A DNA stretch of 15,198 bases from JANOAR01 sp031411235. GTDB taxonomy: Bacteria; Verrucomicrobiota; Verrucomicrobiia; Verrucomicrobiales; Verrucomicrobiaceae. A program made the translations under genes and the position numbers. The stretch spans positions 1-15,198 of the forward strand of contig JANOAR010000183.1 of the NCBI GenBank assembly GCA_031411235.1. Direction: 5' to 3'. Shown here in pieces: positions 6,533 to 14,182 of the stretch (positions are counted from its first letter, which is position 1; the number at the start of each line of letters is the position of its first letter). Below the pieces are notes generated by a model that worked only from the letters and a program-made list of their open reading frames with translations, was not told the DNA's origin and made no database searches.

Positions 6533-9500
6533 GTGTCTCAGCTTCTCGATAAACTCAACGCCTACGTCCCCGCCACGCTCTGGACGCTCGCGCCCAAGCA
6601 CATCCTCATGCAAGGCGCGGGCCTGCTCGCCACGGGCGACATCGTCGATCTCTACTGGTCGGGCGATACACGGCTCGTCGTGCAGTTTCCGCAGCGGCTG
6701 GGGCTCGTCGAGCATCGCTTGCAGATGAATGGCGAGCGCATTGAGGGGCACTGCGACTGCTCGGTGTCGCAGCCCTGCCAGCACTTTCTCGGCAGCATGA
6801 TGCTCGTCATGCACCTGCTCAAAGACTTCGCCGCCTTTGGCCGCCTGCCCAATCGAGTGCTCGCGGACAAGCTCAGAAATAAGCTCCTGCGTGACGCAAC
6901 ACACCCCGCTGTACCGCGCCCTGCCTCGCCCAACCAACCCGCCACGGCAAAGCCTGGTCTGCCCATCAGCGAGCGCCATGTGCTCATCCGCCCCGCTGCC
7001 GCGAATCTCTTCACCTACCGCGACAGCCTCTCGCCTCGCGCTCAGGATGCCTATGCCACGCTGCCCAATGACCTGCGCGGCTTCGTCGGCCACTGGTCCA
7101 CGGGCAAGGCCGCCGAGGATGCTTTTTGGAAATGGTTCGTCAATCCCATCCGCCGCCTGCCTGCCCTCATCGAGATCGGCACAGAGAAGCACAACGTGCA
7201 TCCCGGCCCCGCCGAAGGCTGGGCCGGAGCCGCTGTGCTCGACATCGAGGGCAAAACCCTACACTTGCGCCGCCTGCTCTCGCACGATGGCCAACCCGTG
7301 GAGCAGCCCTTCGTGCCCGTCGGCAGCGACATGGTTTTTCTGGTTGAAGACAAGCAGCTCATCCGCCTCACCACGCTCGCGGGTTGGCGGCAGTGGGACA
7401 TGGTGCTGCAATCCGTGCGCGAGAGCATGTGGCAGCACCTCGGCTATGCCGATCCGCACTTCACCACGCAGCATCTCGCCGGAGATCGCGATGTGAAGTT
7501 GCCCATGCGCCTGATCAATCGCGCTGAACTGAGCTGGTGGGGGGATGATAAACTCATGCGCCTCACCATGCCCGCGCTGCACTGGAAGGGCCAGCCCGTC
7601 GCCGAGCCCACGCTCGCGCAGCCCAGCGGCCACATCGCCCTCATGCCCTCGCGCAGCCCTGGCTTCCTCATCGCACGCGTCCATTGCGAAGTCGGCACGC
7701 ATCGCTTCAACGGCATCGTCCAGGGCCTCATCGAGAGCGATGAAGTCATGGATCGCTCCGAAGTCGATGGCACGCTCTTCACCGCCAAATCTCGCCGCGA
7801 AGCCATCATGGCCACGCTGCACGCCTGCTGGTTGGAACCCGATGCCAAAGTGCAGCGCGAACTCCTCGCCGCACTCTCCAGCGCTCCCAGTTTCCGCACC
7901 CCCGCCCAGGCCAAAAGCGCCGTTCGCGCTGTGAAGAAACTATTGAAGAGCCACGAGGAAATCAGCCACAGCGAGGCCCTCCATGCTTCCGCCCGCGATG
8001 GCTGGCAGCGCATCGCAGGCATCCTTGGCACCGCCCGCACCGCTGTCGCGCTGGCACGCTGGACGCTCGGTGCCGACGTGCAGGAAAAGGTCGCTGGTGT
8101 GAAGGATCAATACGGCATCGACGAAGAGGACGATGAAGACTTCGAGGACGATGGCGATGGCGATGGCTTTGGCGATGACGACTACGCTACCGACCTCCGC
8201 GAAGAGGCCGACCTGCGCCTCTACATCCCCACCGCCGAGGCCCTGCCACGCCTGCCCACGCTCGTAGCCGCGTGCCAGCAGCACGGCGTGCGCCTCACCT
8301 ACTCGCAGCAGCCCATTGAGGTGACATCGCTCTCATGCAGCGCCACCGCCAGCCAGTCCGAGAGCAAGGGCCTGGACTGGTTCGAGGTGAAGCCCGAGGT
8401 CATCTGCAACGGCAGCCTCATCCCACAGCAGCAGTGGGAGGACTTGCTCAGTCGCGGTCATCTCGTCGATGAAAAAGGCCAGATGAAAGTCATCGACGTG
8501 AAGTCGCTCGACAGCCTCAAGCGCCTCACGTCCATCCTCGGCACCCAGCGCCGCGAGAGCCGCGCCGAGACCGAGGAAAAGAAGCGTCAAGCCCTCGACG
8601 AACTCGTCAAAATCCCCCGCCTGCGCATCCTCGACTGGCTCATGCTCGCCAGGCACGGCATCGACATGACCATGCCCGAGGGCGAACGCGCCGTGCTGGA
8701 GTCCTTGATGTCCTTCGAGACCCTCCAGCGCGCTCCGTTGCCCGAGATGAAAGCCACCCTGCGCGACTACCAGATCGCCGGGTATTCATGGCTCGCCTTC
8801 CTTTACCAGCACGGCTTCGGCGGCTGCCTCGCCGACGACATGGGCCTGGGCAAAACCATCCAGACCATCACCCTGCTCGCCGCGATCAAAGAGGGCCTGG
8901 TGAAGCCCCTCGCCAGCGACGGAGGCGAGTCGCGTCCCCATCTCCTCGTCGTCCCGCCCACGCTCTTGTTTAACTGGGAGCACGAGGTAAGAACCTTCTG
9001 CCCTGGGCTCAAAGTTTATGAATACACCGGCAAGGGCCGCAGCCTCATCGGCATCACCGATGGCATCGTCATCACCACCTACGAGCTGGCTCGGCGCGAC
9101 ATCGAAACGCTGCGCGATTTCAAGTTCGACGTCATCATCTTCGACGAAGCCCAGCAGGTAAAAAACCTCCTCGGCGAGCGCAGCCGTGCCATGCGTCAGC
9201 TCGACGGGCGCATGAAGCTCACCCTCACCGGCACCCCGCTGGAAAACCACATCGGCGAGTATTACAGCATCATCGACCTCGCCGTGCCCGGCCTCTTCGG
9301 CGACTACCGTCACTTCATGGATGCCATCAAGCAGCCCAACGGTCACTTCAACCCACTCGACCGCGCCAAGCCCTTCGTGCTGCGCCGCACCAAGGACAAG
9401 ATATTGAAGGAACTGCCGCCCAAGCAAGAGAGCGACATGCACCTCGATCTCAGCGAAGAACAAAAGCGCTTCTACACCCGCACCGTCGGCGAGGTGAAGC

Positions 9501-10153
9501 AGGAAGTGCTCGCCGCCTTCGCCGACAAAGGCGCGCAGCAAGCAGGCATCGTCGCCCTCGCCGCGCTCACCCGCTTGCGCCAGGTCTGTGTCTCCCCGGC
9601 CCTCATCGACCCCACGCATCGCGAGCTATCGCCCAAGCTCACGCACCTCTGCGATAAGCTCGAAGAGCTGCGCGCCGAAGGCCACTGCGCCCTCGTCTTC
9701 AGCCAGTTCACCAAAGCCCTCGACCTGCTAGAAGCTCAGCTCAAAACCACCGCGCTCGATTACCAAAGACTCGACGGCAGCACCCCGCAGCAGAAGCGCA
9801 AAACGCTCGTCGAAGCCTTCCAAAAACCCGATGGCCCCGGTATCTTCCTCATCAGCCTAAAAGCCGGTGGCGCGGGCCTGAACCTCACGAGAGCCAGCTA
9901 CGTCTTCCACCTTGACCCCTGGTGGAATCCCGCCGCTGAAAACCAAGCCAGCGACCGCGCCCACCGCATGGGCCAGAAGAACACCGTCTTCATCCAGCGC
10001 CTGCTCATGCGCCATACCGTGGAAGAAAAAATCATGCTGTTGAAGGCTCAAAAAAGCGAACTCTTCGACCGCGTCCTCAGCGGTGCCGAAGGCGAAAGAA
10101 GCAGCGGCGGCGCGATCATCACGAAGGATGATTTCAAGTTCCTGCTGGAGTGA
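6533..10153 (+). CDS. SWIM zinc-finger SNF2-family DEAD/H-box helicase
   Basis: This 1206-residue protein is an SNF2 (Swi2/RapA-like) ATP-driven DNA translocase. Near the N-terminus is a SWIM-type zinc site C74-D-C76-x5-C82-Q-H84, usual in bacterial members. A long middle region follows with an acidic run at about 526-552, rich in Asp/Glu with GDGDG repeats. The motor occupies about 735-1200. Its motifs are Walker A D769-M-G-L-G-K774-T, D871-E-A-Q (DEAH-type box), LTGTPLENHIGEYYSI (motif III region), VFSQFTKALDLLE, RLDGSTPQQKR, GGAGLNLTRASYVFHLDPWWNP and the arginine-finger motif Q1138-A-S-D-R-A-H-R1145-M-G-Q. All catalytic motifs are intact. The start is GTG 6533; no good alternative exists and there is no evident Shine-Dalgarno sequence. 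It precedes a DNA repair-like gene run in the same direction, across a 136-bp gap. A role in chromosome maintenance is inference. Confidence 0.95.
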   Translation: MSQLLDKLNAYVPATLWTLAPKHILMQGAGLLATGDIVDLYWSGDTRLVVQFPQRLGLVEHRLQMNGERIEGHCDCSVSQPCQHFLGSMMLVMHLLKDFAAFGRLPNRVLADKLRNKLLRDATHPAVPRPASPNQPATAKPGLPISERHVLIRPAAANLFTYRDSLSPRAQDAYATLPNDLRGFVGHWSTGKAAEDAFWKWFVNPIRRLPALIEIGTEKHNVHPGPAEGWAGAAVLDIEGKTLHLRRLLSHDGQPVEQPFVPVGSDMVFLVEDKQLIRLTTLAGWRQWDMVLQSVRESMWQHLGYADPHFTTQHLAGDRDVKLPMRLINRAELSWWGDDKLMRLTMPALHWKGQPVAEPTLAQPSGHIALMPSRSPGFLIARVHCEVGTHRFNGIVQGLIESDEVMDRSEVDGTLFTAKSRREAIMATLHACWLEPDAKVQRELLAALSSAPSFRTPAQAKSAVRAVKKLLKSHEEISHSEALHASARDGWQRIAGILGTARTAVALARWTLGADVQEKVAGVKDQYGIDEEDDEDFEDDGDGDGFGDDDYATDLREEADLRLYIPTAEALPRLPTLVAACQQHGVRLTYSQQPIEVTSLSCSATASQSESKGLDWFEVKPEVICNGSLIPQQQWEDLLSRGHLVDEKGQMKVIDVKSLDSLKRLTSILGTQRRESRAETEEKKRQALDELVKIPRLRILDWLMLARHGIDMTMPEGERAVLESLMSFETLQRAPLPEMKATLRDYQIAGYSWLAFLYQHGFGGCLADDMGLGKTIQTITLLAAIKEGLVKPLASDGGESRPHLLVVPPTLLFNWEHEVRTFCPGLKVYEYTGKGRSLIGITDGIVITTYELARRDIETLRDFKFDVIIFDEAQQVKNLLGERSRAMRQLDGRMKLTLTGTPLENHIGEYYSIIDLAVPGLFGDYRHFMDAIKQPNGHFNPLDRAKPFVLRRTKDKILKELPPKQESDMHLDLSEEQKRFYTRTVGEVKQEVLAAFADKGAQQAGIVALAALTRLRQVCVSPALIDPTHRELSPKLTHLCDKLEELRAEGHCALVFSQFTKALDLLEAQLKTTALDYQRLDGSTPQQKRKTLVEAFQKPDGPGIFLISLKAGGAGLNLTRASYVFHLDPWWNPAAENQASDRAHRMGQKNTVFIQRLLMRHTVEEKIMLLKAQKSELFDRVLSGAEGERSSGGAIITKDDFKFLLE

Positions 10154-10289
10154 AAAAACCGGTGCCCCTTTGGAATGCTGCAACACGGACGGATCAAGCA
10201 TCCCGTATCCTCCCGAATTCGTATGCCCTGGGCGGATGCGATCAGCTTTTCAATCCACGGCACATCATTCCTATCGCCACGCTCTCTTG
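10154..10289. other. Intergenic gap between SNF2 and the radical SAM gene
   Basis: This is 136 bases without a supported gene. I see no convincing terminator: A6 follows the SNF2 stop, but no stem precedes a T-run. I also see no clear promoter. A reading frame is open from 10083 through this gap into the radical SAM N-terminus, but only the part from ATG 10290 resembles a protein family. Confidence 0.5.
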
Positions 10290-11580
10290 ATGGACATCAC
10301 CCGCAAACTCGAAATCCTGGCCGACGCGGCGAAGTATGATGCCTCATGCGCGAGCAGTGGAGCGGCGCGGAAAGATTCGCGAGGGAGCAAAGGCGTGGGT
10401 TCCACAGGCGGAGCGGGCATTTGCCATTCCCTACACGCCAGATGGGCGATGCGTCTCGCTACTGAAAGTGCTGATGACGAATGCCTGTCTGTATGACTGC
10501 CATTACTGCATCAATCGACGCTCCAGCAATGTGACTAGGGCGAGGTTCACGCCCGATGAAGTGGTGCAGTTGACGCTGGATTTTTATAAGCGGAACTACA
10601 TCGAAGGCCTGTTCCTCAGTAGCGGCATCATTCGCAGTGCTGACCACACGATGGAACTGGTCATTGAGGTCGCGCGGAAGCTGCGGGAGGAGCATCAGTT
10701 CCGTGGCTACATTCATCTGAAGACCATCCCAGAGGCATCGCCAGCGCTTATTGCCTTGGCGGGTCGCTATGCCGACCGGATCAGCATCAATGTTGAACTG
10801 CCCAGTCAGCAAAGCCTGGACACGCTGGCCCCAGAAAAAAATCTCGCCCGCACCGAGGCGGCGATGGGACACATCCGGAAAAAAATCGACGAGCGCTACG
10901 CCGAGAAACGCAAGCCCGATGCCCCCAAGCCACCGCCCTTTGCCACCGGCCAGAGCACGCAAATGTTGGTAGGTGCAGATGCCTCTACGGACGCGATGAT
11001 TCTGGGCTGTGCAGACAAGCTCTATACCACGCATCGCTTGCGCCGAGTTTACTATTCCGCCTTCAGCCCCATACCAGAACCGTCTTCGATTTTACCACTG
11101 AAAGCACCGCCCTTGATCCGCGAGCATCGGCTTTATCAGGCGGATTGGTTGCTGCGTTTTTATGAGTTTAAAGTGGAGGAGATTGCCTCACCTGCCGCGC
11201 CTCATCTCGATCTGGCGTTGGATCCCAAGCTCTCCTGGGCGCTGCGGAATCGTGAGACGTTTCCGGTCGATGTGAACAAAGCACCACGCGAGATGCTGCT
11301 GCGCATCCCAGGGCTAGGCGTGCGCAATGTGGAGCGCATCCTCAGTGCCAGACGCTACACGAGGCTGCGTCTAGCCGATCTCATTCGGTTGAAAGTGCAG
11401 ATGAAAAAGCTGCTGCCTTTCATCATCACGGTGGATCATCATCCGGCGAAACTGGGGCTGGATAGCGACTCGCTGCGGGCAAGATTTCTGCCACCGCCAC
11501 AGCAGTTGGAACTGAACTTCGACGCACCTCCATCATCGACCACCAGCGACCTGCTCTCGGTGAGATCGGGTGAGCTTTAA
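10290..11580 (+). CDS. Radical SAM DNA modification/repair protein (TIGR03916-like), interrupted by an apparent +1 frameshift
   Basis: Bases 10290-10430 encode 47 residues starting MDITRKLEILADAAKYD and ending GICHS, the conserved opening of this family. From 10432 the next frame continues YTPDGRCVSLLKVL. Joined, they give a normal 429-residue protein; the single extra base lies in the CCC at 10429-10431. Composite features are the radical SAM cluster motif C66-x3-C70-x2-C73 in ACLYDCHYC, GLFLSSGI, YIHLKTIP, NVELPS, and a C-terminal helix-hairpin-helix at about 324-365 (NKAPREMLLRIPGLGVRNVERIL region). The last suggests DNA binding. The enzyme would use a 4Fe-4S cluster and S-adenosylmethionine; its substrate is unknown. 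Without the first frame, translation could begin at ATG 10336 or 10339, losing the conserved N-terminus but keeping the cluster. The 3' end overlaps or abuts the DUF4130-like gene, its usual partner. Confidence 0.85.
10428..10434 (+). other. Frameshift point in the radical SAM gene (TCC-C-TAC)
   Basis: The first frame reads TGC CAT TCC CTA CAC and loses family similarity after Ser. Dropping one C gives TGC CAT TCC TAC ACG CCA GAT GGG, that is C-H-S-Y-T-P-D-G, which is the expected family sequence. The run is only three C, which is short for a typical homopolymer error. The zero-frame codon at the shift, CTA, is uncommon in this GC-rich DNA, a feature seen at some +1 shift sites. No stop codon sits at the junction. 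Confidence 0.75.
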
Positions 11581-11587
11581 AAGCATC

Positions 11588-12472
11588 ATGCGCACGGTTG
11601 TCATCAAGCCTGAGTATGAAGCATGGAGAGCTGCGGCTCGTCAGTTGCTAGCGCAGGGCGTGGCTCCTGACGAAGTGCTGTGGAGTGATGATCCGCAGGA
11701 AGCTTCGTTGTTTGCCGCCGGAGAAGCCGTCGCAGAACTGCCTGATGCACCTGCACTTAAAGTGCCGCCAGCCTTTCTCGACATCGCACGCAGCGCCGCA
11801 GCGCATACGAACCCGCAGCGCTGGGCGCTGCTCTATCGCCTGCTGTGGCGCGTCACGCGGGGCGGCGAGCGGCATCTGCTCTCCATCGCCACGGATCGCG
11901 ATGTGCGCCAAGTGCAGGACTGGTGCAAGGCGGTAGGGCGCGACATTCACAAGATGCACGCCTTCGTTCGCTTCCGGCTCGTCGGTGTGGATGCCACCAA
12001 GGGCCGCGAACAATTCGTCGCGTGGTTCGAGCCCGACCATCGCATCGTGCGGCTGGCCGTGCCGTTTTTTGAAAAGCGATTCGCTGGCATGGATTGGTCT
12101 ATTCTGACACCGTATGAATGTGCGCACTGGGATGGCCAACGGCTGCATTTCACCGCTGGAGTGGCCCGCAGCAACGCTCCAAATGCCGATGCGCTGGATG
12201 AACTGTGGCGCACTTATTATCGGAACATCTTCAATCCAGCACGGGTCAAAATCAGCGCCATGCAGTCAGAGATGCCGAAGAAGTATTGGAAGAATCTGCC
12301 CGAAGCCTCAGTCATCGCTGGCCTCCTCGCTGAAAGCACCAGTCGAGTGCAAGGCATGTTGGACACCGAAGAACGACCTGCGAAACCCGCGCCCAACAAC
12401 GCTTATCTTAACTCCCTTCACGCCATGAATCAGAGTGATCACTCTGAGCCAAAACATGATGAAGAACAGTAG
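11588..12472 (+). CDS. TIGR03915/DUF4130-like putative DNA metabolism protein
   Basis: From ATG 11588 the protein has 294 residues. It opens MRTVVIKPEYEAWRAAARQLL and continues GVAPDEVLW, the standard start of a family found beside the radical SAM repair protein and in other genomes fused to or next to a uracil-DNA-glycosylase-like domain. Other conserved parts are HKMHAFVRFR (122-131), TPYECAHWDG (174-183), FNPAR (215-219) and KYWKNLPEA (232-240). Its biochemical activity is unknown; association with DNA repair is inferred from its partners. The frame also allows a GTG at 11570 that would overlap the radical SAM gene by 11 bases, so translational coupling is possible. It lacks the glycosylase domain. 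The last 25 residues or so are polar and look unconserved; their DNA carries an 18-bp palindrome. Confidence 0.88.
   Translation: MRTVVIKPEYEAWRAAARQLLAQGVAPDEVLWSDDPQEASLFAAGEAVAELPDAPALKVPPAFLDIARSAAAHTNPQRWALLYRLLWRVTRGGERHLLSIATDRDVRQVQDWCKAVGRDIHKMHAFVRFRLVGVDATKGREQFVAWFEPDHRIVRLAVPFFEKRFAGMDWSILTPYECAHWDGQRLHFTAGVARSNAPNADALDELWRTYYRNIFNPARVKISAMQSEMPKKYWKNLPEASVIAGLLAESTSRVQGMLDTEERPAKPAPNNAYLNSLHAMNQSDHSEPKHDEEQ
12430..12447. promoter_or_regulatory. Perfect 18-bp palindrome upstream of the photolyase gene
   Basis: TCAGAGTGATCACTCTGA is a perfect 18-bp inverted repeat with no central gap. It lies in the last codons of the DUF4130-like gene, in its unconserved tail, and ends 63 bases before the photolyase ATG at 12511. 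It could be an operator for a dimeric regulator or a cruciform. The position is suggestive, but no matching regulator is visible. Confidence 0.4.
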
Positions 12473-12510
12473 TGAAGGCGAGACGCCCTCACTACGATCA
12501 CCTCCAGCCC

Positions 12511-14121
12511 ATGCGAAATCTCATCATCATTCTTGGCGACCAACTCAATGAAGACTCCGCCGCCTTAGATAATTTTGATCCAGCGCTGGATGCCGTCTGG
12601 ATGGCAGAGGTAGCGCAGGAGAGCACCAAGGTGTGCAGTAGCAAGCCACGCACCGCCGTTTTCCTGTCTGCGATGCGCCACTACCGCGAGACGCTAAGAT
12701 CCAAGGGCTGGAAGGTTTTTTACCGAGAGCTAACCGCCACGGGAGGTGCATGGCAGGGAGGTAGCGGCCCTTCAAAAGCTAGCAGCGCTGAGACGTTCAC
12801 CGATGCGCTTGCTGAAGTCGTCGGGCGACTGAAGCCCAGACAATGGATCATCGTAGAGCCAGGCGAATGGCGTGTGAAAGAAGAGATTCGCGCAGCAGCG
12901 GTGACGGCAGGCATCCCTCTGGACATGCGAGAGGATCGTCATTTTCTTTGCAGCAATGCTGAGTTTGCGGCTCACACAGAGGGCCGCAAGCAATTGCGCA
13001 TGGAGTACTTCTATCGCGAGATGAGACAGCGTCATGCCGTGCTCATGGAGAAGGGCAAGCCCGTGGGTGGTGCTTGGAATTTCGACAGCGAGAACCGCAA
13101 GACCTTTGGCAAAGAAGGGCCGCCGCTGCACCTTCCACCGCGTCGGTTTGAGCCAGACGCGATCACGCAGGAAGTGATCGCGATGGTCAATGAGCGTTTC
13201 GCCAGCCACCCCGGATGTCTCACGGCCTTTGACTGGCCCGTCACCGCCGAGGAGGCAGTGCTGGCGCTGGAGGATTTCATCGCGCATCGCCTAAGTGAAT
13301 TTGGCGATTGGCAAGACGCCATGTGGACGGCTGAGCCCTGGCTTTTTCACTCCCGACTCAGCGCCGTGATGAATCTGAAACTACTCGATCCACGACGAGT
13401 CATCGCAGCGGCAGAGAACGAATGGAAGGCAGGCCGTGCGCCGCTCGCAGGTGTGGAAGGGTTCATCCGGCAGATCCTTGGATGGCGTGAGTATGTGCGA
13501 GGCATCTACTGGCAGCAGATGCCACACTACGTGAAACTGAATGCCCTGGGTGCAGACCAGCCCTTGCCCTCATTTTACTGGACGGGCGAGACCGACATGG
13601 CGTGCCTGCGCGATGCCCTGGGGCAAACCCTGCGGCTGGGTTACGCCCATCACATCCAGCGACTCATGGTCACAGGACTCTACGCCTTGATGTTTGGCGT
13701 GCGCCCGCACGAAGTCCATGAGTGGTATCTCGCCGTGTATGTCGATGCGGTGGAATGGGTGGAGCTGCCCAACACGCTCGGCATGTCCCAGCACGCCGAC
13801 GGTGGGCTCATGGCCAGCAAGCCCTACATCGCCACCGGCAAATACATTCAGCGCATGAGTAACTACTGCTCCGGCTGCCGCTACGATCCCGCCGAAAGCA
13901 CCGGCCCCACCGCCTGTCCGTTCACTACACTTTACTGGGACTTCCTCCTGCAACACGAGCCCGCCATGCAGAAGAATCAGCGCATGGCCATGCAGGTAAG
14001 AAACCTCAAGCGCCTCGATGAAACCAAGCGTGACGCCATCCGAGCCCAGGCCACAGAACTGCGGAGTCATGCCGCTGGCGGATGCGATGCCTTGCATGGG
14101 GAAACGGTGAATGCAGAGTGA
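12511..14121 (+). CDS. Fe-S bacterial photolyase/cryptochrome (PhrB/CryB type, probable (6-4) photolyase)
   Basis: The protein has 536 residues from ATG 12511, which opens MRNLIIILGDQL, the expected start of the FeS-BCP branch. This branch binds FAD, a lumazine-type antenna and a 4Fe-4S cluster; Agrobacterium PhrB repairs (6-4) photoproducts with light. Four cysteines, C365, C453, C456 and C469, have spacing 88-3-13. That is the same as PhrB C350/C438/C441/C454, so the cluster should be present. H380-H381 in GYAHHIQRLMVTG fall at the PhrB active-site histidines. Further FAD-domain motifs are GFIRQILGWREYVRGIYW (317-334) and MSQHADGGLMASKPYI (425-440). A 15-residue offset to PhrB is probably an insert near 79-93 (GGAWQGGSGPSKASS). 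An in-frame GTG at 12472 overlaps the preceding stop (TAGTG) and would add 13 residues unlike the family. The gene order implies co-transcription with the repair pair. Confidence 0.93.
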   Translation: MRNLIIILGDQLNEDSAALDNFDPALDAVWMAEVAQESTKVCSSKPRTAVFLSAMRHYRETLRSKGWKVFYRELTATGGAWQGGSGPSKASSAETFTDALAEVVGRLKPRQWIIVEPGEWRVKEEIRAAAVTAGIPLDMREDRHFLCSNAEFAAHTEGRKQLRMEYFYREMRQRHAVLMEKGKPVGGAWNFDSENRKTFGKEGPPLHLPPRRFEPDAITQEVIAMVNERFASHPGCLTAFDWPVTAEEAVLALEDFIAHRLSEFGDWQDAMWTAEPWLFHSRLSAVMNLKLLDPRRVIAAAENEWKAGRAPLAGVEGFIRQILGWREYVRGIYWQQMPHYVKLNALGADQPLPSFYWTGETDMACLRDALGQTLRLGYAHHIQRLMVTGLYALMFGVRPHEVHEWYLAVYVDAVEWVELPNTLGMSQHADGGLMASKPYIATGKYIQRMSNYCSGCRYDPAESTGPTACPFTTLYWDFLLQHEPAMQKNQRMAMQVRNLKRLDETKRDAIRAQATELRSHAAGGCDALHGETVNAE

Positions 14122-14169
14122 CGATCTCTGAACCTCTGCCATAGCCTTTTTCATTCTGCATTCATCGTT
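14103..14169. repeat. Long inverted repeat spanning the photolyase stop codon
   Basis: Bases 14103-14121 and 14151-14169 form a 19-bp inverted repeat with 17 Watson-Crick pairs and two G-T wobbles. The loop is 29 bases. The left arm ends exactly on the photolyase stop codon TGA, and its core is TGAATGCAGA paired with TCTGCATTCA. A T5 run lies in the loop, not after the stem, so it is not a standard terminator on the plus strand. The right arm (TCATTCTGCATTCATCGTTC) resembles the short CATTC-type repeats often seen between genes in environmental genomes; that comparison is from memory. Confidence 0.55.
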
Positions 14170-14182
14170 CAGGATTTCCCCC

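Noticed and set aside
8786..9619. 277-codon minus-strand open frame opposite the SNF2 motor
   Set aside because: It lies opposite the most conserved helicase motifs, and its composition is that of an antisense shadow.
12472..12510. GTG start of the photolyase overlapping the preceding stop (TAGTG)
   Set aside because: The overlap is attractive for coupling, but the 13 extra residues are unlike the family, which starts at the M-x-x-L-x-x-I-L-G-D-Q-L segment. It is kept as an alternative only.
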